Assembly: GCA_963697355.1 (NCBI GenBank)
Contig: CAVONV010000006.1
Span: 115,400 to 179,399, forward strand
Direction: 5' to 3'
Source: CAVONV01 sp963697355
GTDB taxonomy: Bacteria > Acidobacteriota > Vicinamibacteria > Marinacidobacterales > DATDRI01
Length of the DNA stretch: 64,000 bases
This document shows positions 24,526 to 33,317 of the stretch, in pieces. Numbering within the stretch: position 1 is the first letter of the stretch; every line of letters starts with the position of its first letter. A model generated the notes under the pieces. It was not told where the DNA came from, made no database searches, and worked only from the letters and a program-made list of their open reading frames with translations. A program made the position numbers and the translations under genes.

Positions 24526-25905
24526 ATCCTTGTCATCGATGACGAAGAAGCCGTTCTGCGGGCTTGCGGGCGTGCGCTGAGTGAAATTCCGAATGCTGAA
24601 GTTATCTCGGAGCAACATAGTCCACGTGCTGCCGAGCTTCTGAAAGAGAGATCCTTTGACCTTCTCGTTTCGGACATACGAATGCCGGAGATGAGCGGAG
24701 TCGAGCTCCTCAGAGTGGCTCATGAGAACGACCCCGATCTTCCTGTCATCTTGGTGACCGGCTATCCGACCATCGAGACTGCAGTTGAAAGCATCAAGCT
24801 CGGCGCAGCGGACTACATCGTCAAGCCGGTCTTGCCCGATGACCTTCTTGCCACCGCTGAGCGCGTCTTGGAACGGGAGCGGCTGAGGCGTGAGAATCGG
24901 GTTCTCCGGCGCCAAATGGAACGGTCCTATTCTTTTGGTGAGCTCGTGGGACAAGGTGCCGCCATGAAGAACGTGTTCGATACGATCGGGCGTGTGGCGG
25001 AGACCGATGTGGATGTGCTCATTATCGGCGAGACGGGTACAGGGAAAGAGCTCGTGGCGCGGAGTATTCACGCCAACAGTCGTCGAAAAAACAAGCGTTT
25101 CATACCGGTCGATTGTGGCGCCATCCCGGAGAATTTATTGGAAAGTGAGTTGTTCGGTCACGAACGGGGCGCCTTTACCGGAGCTCATCAGCGGAGCATC
25201 GGTCTCATGGAAGTGGCAGACGGAGGGACGTTTTTTTTGGACGAGGTTGTGAGCCTACCTCTTTCGGTACAAGCCAAGCTCTTGCGCGCTCTGCAAGAGC
25301 GTCAAGTTAGGCGCGTCGGTGGTAAGCATGAGATCGCAGTCGACATCCGTGTTGTGGCCGCGTCCAATCTCAATCCCGCCGACGAGATCCGAGCGCAGAG
25401 ATTTCGAGAGGATCTGTATTACCGGGTCAATGTAGGCCGTATCGAGCTCCCCCCCTTGAGAGAACGAGGTGAGGATGTGTCTCTCTTGATCAACCATTTT
25501 CTAGATCGCTATGCTATGGAGATGGGGAGACCGGTTCGAAAGGTGGCCCCGGAGGCGATGGAGATCTTGGTGAGCTATTCTTGGCCCGGCAATGTACGAG
25601 AGCTGCAGAATGTGATCAAACGCGCCCTAGTGATGAGTCAGGGTGAGGTCTTGACGGTGGAGAATCTCCCCGACGAAATCGTTGCGCAATCCCGAACGAC
25701 GAGCATGGAAGAGGGAACCGGGTTGTTTTTTTTGAGGGAGCAACGAATCGCGGCCTTCGAACGACAGTATCTCACCGACTTGCTGAAGGCTCACGGCGGG
25801 GACGTTTCAGAGTCCGCCCGGGACGCGTGCGTGCCGCGGGGAACTTTCTACCGGCTGATGAAGAAATACGAGATTGAACCGCAGGATTTCCGACGCCGCG
25901 GTTGA
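24511..25905 (+). CDS. NtrC-type sigma-54-dependent response regulator
   Basis: This 464-residue activator opens sigma-54 promoters by ATP hydrolysis. The receiver (1-120) has IDDEEAV, the phospho-acceptor in LVSDIRMPEMSG, LVTGYPT and KPVLP. The AAA+ domain has Walker A GETGTGKELVARSIH, the sigma-54-contacting loop GAFTGA, and Walker B GGTFFLDEV. The C-terminal Fis-type helix-turn-helix is FERQYLTDLLKAHGG ... ARDACVPRGTFYRLMKKY. I use the ATG at 24511; the upstream frame belongs to the duplicated leader. It sits amid more than a dozen sigma-54 promoters and is the obvious candidate to drive them. Its partner is probably the hybrid kinase at 19.1 kb. Confidence 0.95.
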   Translation: MKKLRILVIDDEEAVLRACGRALSEIPNAEVISEQHSPRAAELLKERSFDLLVSDIRMPEMSGVELLRVAHENDPDLPVILVTGYPTIETAVESIKLGAADYIVKPVLPDDLLATAERVLERERLRRENRVLRRQMERSYSFGELVGQGAAMKNVFDTIGRVAETDVDVLIIGETGTGKELVARSIHANSRRKNKRFIPVDCGAIPENLLESELFGHERGAFTGAHQRSIGLMEVADGGTFFLDEVVSLPLSVQAKLLRALQERQVRRVGGKHEIAVDIRVVAASNLNPADEIRAQRFREDLYYRVNVGRIELPPLRERGEDVSLLINHFLDRYAMEMGRPVRKVAPEAMEILVSYSWPGNVRELQNVIKRALVMSQGEVLTVENLPDEIVAQSRTTSMEEGTGLFFLREQRIAAFERQYLTDLLKAHGGDVSESARDACVPRGTFYRLMKKYEIEPQDFRRRG

Positions 25906-25950
25906 GGGTCGAATCAAAGCTCCCTGTCTCGTTTCTGTGAATCGGTGTTT

Positions 25951-25963
25951 GTGTCGAGGACAC
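25951..25963. promoter_or_regulatory. Small inverted repeat, possible activator site
   Basis: GTGTC-GAG-GACAC lies 119 bases upstream of the sigma-54 promoter at 26082. It uses the same half-site as 10895-10916 but with a shorter spacer, so its role is uncertain. Confidence 0.3.
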
Positions 25964-26081
25964 CATTTGTTCTCATTCTTCTGCTTCTAGTGATTTCTCG
26001 CTCGATTTTGGTTCCTCTCTGGTGTCGTAAAACCAACTGAGGTTGTGAGTTACTCGGTTGTCACCATCGTTCCGTTCCTGC

Positions 26082-26097
26082 TGGCATGTCGGTTGCT
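26082..26097 (+). promoter_or_regulatory. Sigma-54 promoter
   Basis: TGGCATGTCGGTTGCT is a consensus -24/-12 match, 46 bases before the ATG of the secreted peptidase gene. Confidence 0.82.
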
Positions 26098-26143
26098 CTT
26101 CGAATAGAGGACAGTTTTCAAGCCCATTCGTGGAGCACCGAAA

Positions 26144-26869
26144 ATGTTCACGCGGGGAAAGTGGAGCACCGACAGGGGAGCGGCGTGTGCCGGCCGGGGT
26201 TGCAGCTCGATTCCTGCAGCCTTTTTGCTTTTCATACTGATGTTTGGGTGCATAGGTGGAGCTCGTGCCTTCGAGCACCGAGATGAGATTGGCGACCTCG
26301 AGAAACGCTTTTTTTTGGTAGAGATGTGTGATCTAGCGAGACTGAGCGCCGGAACATTGCAGATGATACGTCTCGAAGTGGAGAGAATCTACAAACGGGC
26401 AGGCGTTGAGATCGTGTGGCCGAAATGTAGGCAGAAATGCCGCCGGGGGATCGAATCGCCACTCGCCGCAGCAGTATATATTCTAGAACATCTGCCGGAG
26501 AATTTGCAGTCGAGCGAAAGGACACTGGGGTTCGTTTTCGCTGACGGTGGCGGACTGCCAGGCGCCGTGATCTACGTATCGAGAAGCTCAATAGAGAAAT
26601 TCATAGGCCGTCGAAGGTCTCTGGTGCCATGCAAACTTGCCCGTGCCTTGGGTCGGGTCATCGCCCACGAGCTTGCCCATCGTTTCTTGAAACAAAGGGA
26701 ACATACGCACGAGGGGATTCTGAGCGCCAGGTTCAGCCGAGAGGCGCTCACAGAGCCTTTACCAAAGAAATTCTACTTCGCGATAGGCCAGATGGAGCAC
26801 CTGCAATCTTACGCTCAGTCCAACTACGAATTACATCGTCGATTCGCGCTCGTCGGAAAGGCGCAGTGA
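26144..26869 (+). CDS. Secreted HExxH zinc metallopeptidase-like protein
   Basis: This 241-residue protein has an N-terminal hydrophobic export segment (AAFLLFILMFGCIGGARA; a Cys within it could be a lipobox variant). The catalytic motif is VIAHELAHRFL, followed by KQREHTHEGIL, where an extra His could be the third zinc ligand. The spacing (HExxHx7H) is close to but not identical with metzincins. Similar small HELGH...GIM proteins occur in Acidobacteriota as far as I recall. Four cysteines near the middle (VWPKCRQKC) could bridge. It has its own sigma-54 promoter. Activity is inferred from the motif only. Confidence 0.75.
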   Translation: MFTRGKWSTDRGAACAGRGCSSIPAAFLLFILMFGCIGGARAFEHRDEIGDLEKRFFLVEMCDLARLSAGTLQMIRLEVERIYKRAGVEIVWPKCRQKCRRGIESPLAAAVYILEHLPENLQSSERTLGFVFADGGGLPGAVIYVSRSSIEKFIGRRRSLVPCKLARALGRVIAHELAHRFLKQREHTHEGILSARFSREALTEPLPKKFYFAIGQMEHLQSYAQSNYELHRRFALVGKAQ

Positions 26870-26900
26870 GTCCGACAGTCAGGCTTGAGGAGGTGTGCCG

Positions 26901-27131
26901 ATGTCGGTGCTGCGGCCTTCAACCTCGCACTTTGGTCCGGTTCCTCGAGGCATGGAATTCCGGTTGGAAGGGCACATGGAACATCGGCGGGAGCCGATGT
27001 TCGTTTGGTGGAACACTACCGCTACCTCACTTTCGAGTGGAGTTATTCGTGTTGGATGTTCCGGCTGTCTTGCTTCGATGTTTCTTTTGGAAGCCACACC
27101 AGCACCAAGAAGTGCGATCCTGAGAGGCTAG
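26901..27131 (+). CDS. Small unrecognised open frame
   Basis: A 76-residue frame starts at an ATG seven bases after GAGGAGG. It contains GVIRVGCSGCLASMF, which could be a hydrophobic segment, but no family is recognised. A longer overlapping frame in another phase hints at a frameshift. It is the only candidate gene in the 567 bases between the peptidase and the next receiver (26870-27436). Confidence 0.3.
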   Translation: MSVLRPSTSHFGPVPRGMEFRLEGHMEHRREPMFVWWNTTATSLSSGVIRVGCSGCLASMFLLEATPAPRSAILRG

Positions 27132-27190
27132 AATGGGCTAAGCGCCGTCTGGTCAAAGCGATAGAAGATATGTTGGTCCCTTGCGAATCA

Positions 27191-27206
27191 TGGCACATAG
27201 GTTGCA
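27191..27206 (+). promoter_or_regulatory. Sigma-54 promoter
   Basis: TGGCACATAGGTTGCA is a perfect consensus match. It lies 231 bases before the receiver gene at 27437. A 43-codon frame (27301-27432) of no known family sits in the leader. Confidence 0.75.
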
Positions 27207-27436
27207 GAATCTACCAACGAGTCACGAAAGAGACCAAGTCCTTAGAATGATGAGGTCTCGAGTTTCGGGAACGGTTGAATACTGCGGGAGTTACTAAGCA
27301 ATGTCACCGATCTTCTGCATTACGACATTGATGTTCGAGCTTGTTGCGTTTGCGGCATTTGCTAGAAGAGCAGCACGCAAACCATGCAAGGTGACCGTTT
27401 GCAATCGAGTCCATCGGGAAAAAGTGCTGTGATGAG

Positions 27437-27832
27437 GTGCAGAAGGTGAACAAGCCACGTATTCTGGTTGTGGACGACGACGAGCCGGTGTTGAAGTCCT
27501 GCATACGCACGTTAGCTGAGATACCGGGTGCGGAGGTCGTACACCGAAGATTTGGAGCCGAGGCCGCGCGTTTGCTGAGCGCGGAAGCGTTTGACTTACT
27601 CATTTCCGACATCCGAATGCCGGGAATGAGCGGACTCGATCTCCTTAAGGTCGCCCATCAGCGGGACCCAGACCTGCCGGTGATTCTCATCACCGGTTAT
27701 CCGACTGCCGAGATATCAAAGGGATGTCATTCGTTGGGTGCTGCCGCTTGTCTCATGAAGCCCATACCTCCGGAAGAGCTTCTCGCAACAGTTCGGAAAG
27801 TGCTCAATCCGAAAGCGACTCAGCTGGCATGA
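27437..27832 (+). CDS. Single-domain response regulator
   Basis: This stand-alone receiver of 131 residues has the pocket ILVVDDDEPVL, the phospho-acceptor Asp in LLISDIRMPGMSG, VILITGYPT and CLMKPIPP. It is a paralogue of the receiver at 10467: both replace the usual start of helix 4 with a GCxxLGAAxCLMKPI segment, unlike NtrC itself. The start could be GTG 27437 or 27446. It is controlled by a sigma-54 promoter and is therefore likely an output or feedback component of the regulon. Confidence 0.88.
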   Translation: MQKVNKPRILVVDDDEPVLKSCIRTLAEIPGAEVVHRRFGAEAARLLSAEAFDLLISDIRMPGMSGLDLLKVAHQRDPDLPVILITGYPTAEISKGCHSLGAAACLMKPIPPEELLATVRKVLNPKATQLA

Positions 27833-27921
27833 CGGTTGCACTTGATTGACAGCGAAGCGAGTTTTCTGAATCCCTGTGACGGACTCAGAAAGAAAACAGC
27901 CGCTTTCGTGAGGAGGGCACC

Positions 27922-28035
27922 ATGCAACGCACTCTGAGCATTATTGGACTGATAATCTTGACAGCGCTGATAGTCCTTTTCGCCAGAGCCATCGCTTGGG
28001 AGGAGTGTGTCCACGCCCCACGGCCCCTACCGTAA
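27922..28035 (+). CDS. 37-residue membrane microprotein
   Basis: An ATG five bases after AGGAGG opens a 37-residue frame with one clear transmembrane helix (LSIIGLIILTALIVLF) and a short soluble tail with a Cys. The strong ribosome site and textbook helix argue that it is made. No family is recognised. It lies between a sigma-54-controlled receiver and the convergent hypE gene. Confidence 0.5.
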   Translation: MQRTLSIIGLIILTALIVLFARAIAWEECVHAPRPLP

Positions 28036-28088
28036 GGATCTTTGGCAAGAACGTGACCGATTACCTCCGTAAGCGTCACGTCTGAGAC

Positions 28089-29153
28089 CTAACAGATCCT
28101 GGGGAGTTGCTCGCCGCTCAACATGTGCACTATCCGGGAAGTGCCAATTAGGCTTTTCATCGTGACCCGGGCGACGCTTCCTTTCTTGACCTCACCAATG
28201 ATCCTGGCCGAATGTCCAAGCGGATGCTCTCGCATGAGGACCAGGGCTCGTTCGGCATCCTTTGAGGCAACAAATCCCACGAATCTTCCTTCGTTAGCCA
28301 CATGGAAGGGTTCGAGACCCAGAATCTCGCAAGCACCACGCACTTCTTCCGAGATCGGAACCTCACGCTCTTCGATGTGGATGGGCCGTCCCGCTGCTTC
28401 AGAGATCTCCACGAGAGCGCTCGCGAGACCGCCTCGTGTCAGGTCCCGAAGGCAATGAATCTCGACTCCCGCATCCAACAGCTTCCTAACGAGATCCCAA
28501 AGTGGGGCACAGTCACTCTCGATGACATTCTCGAAGGCCAGATGCTCTCTTACTGCCATAATGGCCATGCCGTGTCGTCCGATATCACCGTTCAAGACGA
28601 CGACGTCACCCTCTTCGAGGGATGAAGGCGCTACGACTTGATCGTGCTCGAGCATTCCGATGCCAGTCGTATTGATGTACAATCCATCGCCTTTGCCTCG
28701 TTCCACGACCTTCGTGTCACCGGTGACGAGCTCTACGCCCGATTCGTCGGCGGCCGCTCTCATCGACTGCACGACGCGCCAGAGCGTCTCCATACAGAGC
28801 CCCTCTTCGAGGATGAACGACGTGCCCATATAAAACGGCCGGGCACCGCACATAGCGAGGTCGTTGACCGTCCCATTAACCGCAAGCTTCCCGATGTCGC
28901 CTCCGGGAAAAAACAGAGGCCGCACCACATAAGAGTCGGTGGTGAACGCAGCCCGTCGCGTCGGAAGCTCGACCAAGGCGCCGTCGTGTTTCGATTTGAG
29001 GTGTGATGCTCCTAAGGTTGGAATGAACATCTTCTCGATGAGGTTGTTCATGAGGCGCCCACCGCCCCCGTGGGCCAAGAGGACGTTCGGATAACGTTGG
29101 ATTGAGACGGGACAAACGAATTTATTCTGTTTGTCTTGGAACGGCTTGTTCAC
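28089..29153 (-). CDS. hypE: Hydrogenase maturation protein HypE
   Basis: HypE dehydrates the carbamoyl group passed from HypF to form the thiocyanate that becomes the Fe-bound CN ligands. The GTG start at 29153 overlaps the hypD stop (GTGA), giving 354 residues. Family signs are the N-terminal LLAHGGGGRLMNNLIEKMF, TTDSYVVRPLFFPGGDIG, VNDLAMCGARP, GDTKVVERG and LRDLTRGGLASAL. The C-terminal end reads MLSGEQLPRIC, with the terminal Cys that carries the carbamoyl group. It is the last gene of hypF-C-D-E. Confidence 0.96.
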   Translation of the reverse strand: MNKPFQDKQNKFVCPVSIQRYPNVLLAHGGGGRLMNNLIEKMFIPTLGASHLKSKHDGALVELPTRRAAFTTDSYVVRPLFFPGGDIGKLAVNGTVNDLAMCGARPFYMGTSFILEEGLCMETLWRVVQSMRAAADESGVELVTGDTKVVERGKGDGLYINTTGIGMLEHDQVVAPSSLEEGDVVVLNGDIGRHGMAIMAVREHLAFENVIESDCAPLWDLVRKLLDAGVEIHCLRDLTRGGLASALVEISEAAGRPIHIEEREVPISEEVRGACEILGLEPFHVANEGRFVGFVASKDAERALVLMREHPLGHSARIIGEVKKGSVARVTMKSLIGTSRIVHMLSGEQLPRIC

Positions 29154-30286
29154 GGCGATTTTCTCTCCGGAGATTGCTCGTGCCGCGAGAACTCGGGTGC
29201 TCTGGACCTTCGATAGCGGTAGTAGGCAGCGCAGGCGCCTTCGGAAGAAACCATGGTCGCACCAAGGGGATGCTCCGGTGTGCAAGGGTTTCCAAACGCC
29301 GGACATTGATTGGGCTTCAGGACCCCCTGGAGAATTCGGCCACTGATACACTGCGAGGACTCGACGACCCGAATCTCTTCGACGTTGAAGCGTCGCTCGG
29401 CGTCGAATTTGGCGTAACTTTCATTGAGGCCAAGTCCGCTGCGCGCGATCTCGCCGACCCCTCGCCAGTGACGAGGAACCACCTCGAACACCTCACGGAT
29501 CAACTTCTTTGCCGATGGATTGCCTTGTCTCCGAACGGTGCGTGTGTACTGGTTTTCAACCTGGACCCGGCCCTCCTCCAATTGGCGAATACACATGGCG
29601 ATTCCATGTAGGAGGTCCAAGGGCTCGAAACCGGTGACGACAATCGGAACACGGTAGCGACTTGCGATGGGCTCATATTCTTCGTATCCCATCACTGCGC
29701 ATACATGACCGGCAGCCAAGAAACCCTGAACTCGGTTTTCGGGAGAAGACAAAATAGCTTCTATGGCCGGCGGGACGAGGACTTGGGAGACCAACATCGA
29801 AAAATTCTCGAGACCTCTTTGTCTGGCTTGGAAGGCCGCCATCGCGTTGGCGGGGGCCGTCGTTTCGAATCCTACCGCAAAGAAGACGACTTCACGATCG
29901 GAGCTCTTTTCGGCAATCCGGAGTGCGTCGAGCGGCGAATAAACGACTCTGACATCTCCGCCCGTAGCTTTGACGCTGAGCAAATCCTTGTCGACTCCAG
30001 GCACCCGAAGCATGTCACCAAACGAACAAAACACGACTCCGGGAATGGACGCAATGGAAAGCGCCTTTTCCACCATATCGAGCGGCGTTACACATATCGG
30101 GCAACCAGGGCCGTGTACCAGATTCAGTCTGGCTGGAAGGAGCTCATCTATCCCGTGCTTCACAATGGAGTGCGTCTGACCACCGCAAACCTCCATAATG
30201 GTCCAATCGCGGGTCGTCAGCCGATGGATGGCCTTCGAGAAGGCCAGGGCGGCTTCCGGCTCCCGATATTCGTCAATGTACTTCAT
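29150..30286 (-). CDS. hypD: Hydrogenase maturation protein HypD
   Basis: HypD is the Fe-S scaffold on which Fe(CN)2CO is assembled with HypC. The 378-residue protein shows MEVCGGQTHSIVKHGID, GPGCPICVTP, the cluster and redox cysteines, FFAVGFETTAP and GYEEYEPIA. Its ATG overlaps the hypC stop (ATGA) and its stop overlaps the hypE start. The C-terminal tail after CTPEHPLGATMVSSEG is longer and more basic than the core needs. Confidence 0.96.
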   Translation of the reverse strand: MKYIDEYREPEAALAFSKAIHRLTTRDWTIMEVCGGQTHSIVKHGIDELLPARLNLVHGPGCPICVTPLDMVEKALSIASIPGVVFCSFGDMLRVPGVDKDLLSVKATGGDVRVVYSPLDALRIAEKSSDREVVFFAVGFETTAPANAMAAFQARQRGLENFSMLVSQVLVPPAIEAILSSPENRVQGFLAAGHVCAVMGYEEYEPIASRYRVPIVVTGFEPLDLLHGIAMCIRQLEEGRVQVENQYTRTVRRQGNPSAKKLIREVFEVVPRHWRGVGEIARSGLGLNESYAKFDAERRFNVEEIRVVESSQCISGRILQGVLKPNQCPAFGNPCTPEHPLGATMVSSEGACAAYYRYRRSRAPEFSRHEQSPERKSP

Positions 30287-30540
30287 CCCGATGTTTCATC
30301 CTCTGCGTCGTCTGGTTCTACTATTTCCTTCAAGTACTCAAAGACTTGTCGCGCCTCCTTTTCGTCGATGGTGCTGATGGCGAATCCCACGTGGACGAGA
30401 ACGTAGTCTCCAACACGAGCCTCTGGAACGTAGGCCAAGCTCACCGTGCGAAGTGTCCCACCGACGCTGATTTGGCCCATACGAAAGATAGGCTCCTCTC
30501 CCTCGGTGCTAAGGAGCTTTGCGGGCACAGCAAGACACAT
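30283..30540 (-). CDS. hypC: Hydrogenase maturation chaperone HypC
   Basis: This 85-residue chaperone starts with the essential MCLAVPAKL motif, whose Cys binds the iron centre and the hydrogenase large subunit. GDYVLVHVGFAISTIDEKEA is the typical OB-fold ending. It sits between hypF and hypD with minimal spacing. Confidence 0.96.
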   Translation of the reverse strand: MCLAVPAKLLSTEGEEPIFRMGQISVGGTLRTVSLAYVPEARVGDYVLVHVGFAISTIDEKEARQVFEYLKEIVEPDDAEDETSG

Positions 30541-30541
30541 A

Positions 30542-32932
30542 TCAACGATCCCCTTCTATCATCCGACTAGCGACATAAGCTTGGCCCAGACACAAGCCGC
30601 CGTCATTGGGCGGCACGCGCTGGTGCCAATGAGCGTGGAATCCACAATCTTCCAATCTCCTGACTGTCCGCTCGATGAGACATCGATTCTGGAAACAACC
30701 CCCCGTCAATACAACGCGATCCTGACCGGCCCGTGTAGCCACGTCAATGACCACAGCAGCCAGCGTGTCGTGAAAACGGTCGGCCACAAATGCCGGCGAT
30801 TGGCCCTCTTCACAATCTGATAGGATTTCCAGAATCATCGGCTCCCAATCGATGACCATGGGCTCCTTTGAGTCAACTCCGTTCTCGAGGACTCGCCGCC
30901 GATCCGGCTCTATGATCCGGTAAGGATAAACTCTTCCACCCGAGCACTGTTGAGCGGCGTACTCGAGCTCCATTGCTGCTTGTCCTTCATAGGTGGACTC
31001 GTAGCGAATCCCGGTAAGAGCCGCAACGACATCGAAAAAGCGGCCAACGCTGCTTGTTCTTGGGGAGCTCAATTCCTTCCGTAGCAGCTGACGCAGAACG
31101 GAGAGCTCCGTTTCGGTAAATGCACCGCGAAAAGAGGCGAGCTCCTTGATCTCGAATAGTTTCTCTCCAAGCATCTCGAAGAGGAGCCCCAATGCGGCCC
31201 GTCTGGGTTCGCGGATCGCGCGTGCGCCACCCGGTAAGGGAAAGAGACGGAAATGGGCCAGACGGCGGAACTTCACTCCGTTAACAAGAAGGAACTCACC
31301 ACCCCAAATCGTTCCATCGGGACCATAGCCCGTACCATCCCACGCAACCCCTAGCACGGGATCATCGATCCCATTTTCCGCGATGCAAGAAGCGATGTGA
31401 GCCAGATGATGTTGCACCGAGATCAACGGCATGTCGCAACCGAGAGCGAACTTCGTGGAAGAATAGTCAGGGTGCAAGTCGGCAACGATATTCCTCAACC
31501 GCGACTCATATAGGCTGAGCAGATCCGAAACGGTTTTGTGGAAAGAGTCCATGGCTTTGACCGTCTCTAGGTCTCCGATGTGAGGACTGATGAAGACATT
31601 AGATTCTACAGTCAAAGCCACGGTACTCTTCAAATCGCCACCAACGGCGAGAATACCGTCGGAGACGTCTCTAATCGACAAGGGTAGCGGAGCGTATCCT
31701 CGAGCGCGACGCAGGAGGAGCTCCCTACCCAAAACGACACGAGCTACTGAATCATCCACGAAACGAAGGATGGGACGGTCGTGGACCAAGAAGCAGTCCG
31801 CAATCCCGCGAAGGTGATCAAGGGCTTCGCGCTCGTCAATGCAAATCGGCTCATCAGTGACGTTTCCGCTGGTCGCAACTACTGGAAAACCCAGTTCCTT
31901 CAGCAACAGATGATGCAGCGGTGTGTAGGGCAAGAGGGCGCCGAGTTGGGGGTTATGTGGGGCAACAGAAGAAGCGATCCGTGTACGAGCTTTTTTCTTC
32001 TGGAGGATGACGATCGGTGCTTCGGGTGAGCTCAAGAGACGACTCTCCAGCGCCGACATCTCACAGTCTTCTTGGATCGCCTCTAAATGGGGATACATCA
32101 CGGCAAACGGCTTTTCCTCTCGATGCTTTCGCTCTCTTAGTCGGACCACAGCTTTCTCGTTACGAGCGTCCGCCATGAGGTGAAAGCCACCAAGCCCCTT
32201 GAGGGCAACGACTTGGCCGGACTTGATTGCATCGGTAGCTTTGCGGAAAGCCTCTGACCGTTGAGCGAGAAGGTTTCCAGTATCGTCCCAAAGTTCGATT
32301 TGGGGGCCGCAATCGGCGCAGGCGTTGGGCTGCGCATGGAAGCGACGGTTGTCTGGATCCTGGTATTCCCGTCGACACTCCGGGCACATCTCGAAACGTT
32401 TCATGGAGGTCGCGGATCGATCATAAGGAAGCGCTTCGATGATGGTGTAGCGAGGGCCACAATTCGTACAGTTCGTAAAGGGGTAGAGATGTCGGCGGTT
32501 AGTGGGGTCTAGAATGTCTGCGATGCACTCGGGACACGTGGCTATGTCAGGTAGTATGAACGCGGTTTTGTCACCCCGAGCATCGCTTTGTCGAATCTCG
32601 AAACCTTTCAAATTTAGAGAATCTAAGAAGCAGAGCTCGAGGCTCTGGATGGAAGCTCGTTCCGGGCGCTCGTTCTCCAATCGAAGAACGAACCTGTCGA
32701 GTTTGCTCTTGTCTCCCTCGACCTCTATGAAGAGCCCATTGGAAGAGTTCGACACCCAACCGGCTAGGTCCAGTTCCTTGGAAAGTCGGTAGACGAAGGG
32801 ACGAAATCCGACGCCTTGAACTGCCCCCCGTATGACGATCCGCGCTCGCTCACTCACCTTTTTTGGCAGCTCTCTTTTCCCACCACGCGCAATATCGGGT
32901 GATACAAGCAGCAAGGAGGGAGGCTTTTGCAT
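30542..32932 (-). CDS. hypF: Carbamoyltransferase HypF
   Basis: HypF makes the cyanide precursor from carbamoyl phosphate and ATP. The domains follow the usual order: acylphosphatase (RIVIRGAVQGVGFRPFVYRL), two zinc-finger pairs (CPECIADILDP, FTNCTNCGP and CPECRREYQDP, ACADCGP), a YrdC-like domain (VVALKGLGGFHLMADA), and a Kae1-like carbamoyltransferase (VQHHLAHIASCIAENG, GVAWDGTGYGPDG, LTGGCFQN). I place the start at ATG 32932, giving about 796 residues; GTG 32857 is also possible. No ribosome site decides. It leads the hypF-C-D-E unit; hypA and hypB are not in the window. Confidence 0.95.
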   Translation of the reverse strand: MQKPPSLLLVSPDIARGGKRELPKKVSERARIVIRGAVQGVGFRPFVYRLSKELDLAGWVSNSSNGLFIEVEGDKSKLDRFVLRLENERPERASIQSLELCFLDSLNLKGFEIRQSDARGDKTAFILPDIATCPECIADILDPTNRRHLYPFTNCTNCGPRYTIIEALPYDRSATSMKRFEMCPECRREYQDPDNRRFHAQPNACADCGPQIELWDDTGNLLAQRSEAFRKATDAIKSGQVVALKGLGGFHLMADARNEKAVVRLRERKHREEKPFAVMYPHLEAIQEDCEMSALESRLLSSPEAPIVILQKKKARTRIASSVAPHNPQLGALLPYTPLHHLLLKELGFPVVATSGNVTDEPICIDEREALDHLRGIADCFLVHDRPILRFVDDSVARVVLGRELLLRRARGYAPLPLSIRDVSDGILAVGGDLKSTVALTVESNVFISPHIGDLETVKAMDSFHKTVSDLLSLYESRLRNIVADLHPDYSSTKFALGCDMPLISVQHHLAHIASCIAENGIDDPVLGVAWDGTGYGPDGTIWGGEFLLVNGVKFRRLAHFRLFPLPGGARAIREPRRAALGLLFEMLGEKLFEIKELASFRGAFTETELSVLRQLLRKELSSPRTSSVGRFFDVVAALTGIRYESTYEGQAAMELEYAAQQCSGGRVYPYRIIEPDRRRVLENGVDSKEPMVIDWEPMILEILSDCEEGQSPAFVADRFHDTLAAVVIDVATRAGQDRVVLTGGCFQNRCLIERTVRRLEDCGFHAHWHQRVPPNDGGLCLGQAYVASRMIEGDR

Positions 32933-33001
32933 CGAGTCAAGGTGATGCCCGTTGGCTCCCAGCATCACGGAACTGATCCTAGCTCGAGTGGGTGTGGACA
33001 C

Positions 33002-33317
33002 TCAAACAGGTTGTGCCCGACCAATCATTGATCCAGATCGCAGCGAGGACGAAAAAGAATGGGCAGGAATGGCAAAGTGCGGCCATCTGCCTGATGGAAG
33101 TTCTGGACAAGGATACCGATCTCGTGTGCTCCGGCGTGTCGGAAGGAAGACACTGAGCAATACAACGAAGAGTGGCTCGCGGAACGAGGGAGCAAGAGTG
33201 CCGTTTATTCTCCTTACGCAGACGCCTTAACCCTTCTCGTTCTTGGCTCGTCCAGGCTCCCGCTAGACCACGGTCGCCCTCAATTTCTGCCGTGCTCTTC
33301 CGCACTCGCGGCAGTAA
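33002..33317. other. Intergenic stretch upstream of hypF
   Basis: No gene is seen in this 316-base gap between hypF and the DUF47 gene. A minus-strand TGGCCGCACTTTGCC at about 33075-33090 resembles -24/-12 but has only nine bases between GG and GC, so I do not call it a promoter. Confidence 0.35.

Noticed and set aside
24309..24542. Small independent receiver gene before the NtrC-type regulator
   Set aside because: It is a truncated copy of the hybrid kinase receiver, lacking the Thr and Lys regions.
33070..33095. Sigma-54 promoter for hypF on the minus strand
   Set aside because: The GG and GC doublets are nine bases apart instead of ten, and the -24 box is poor.
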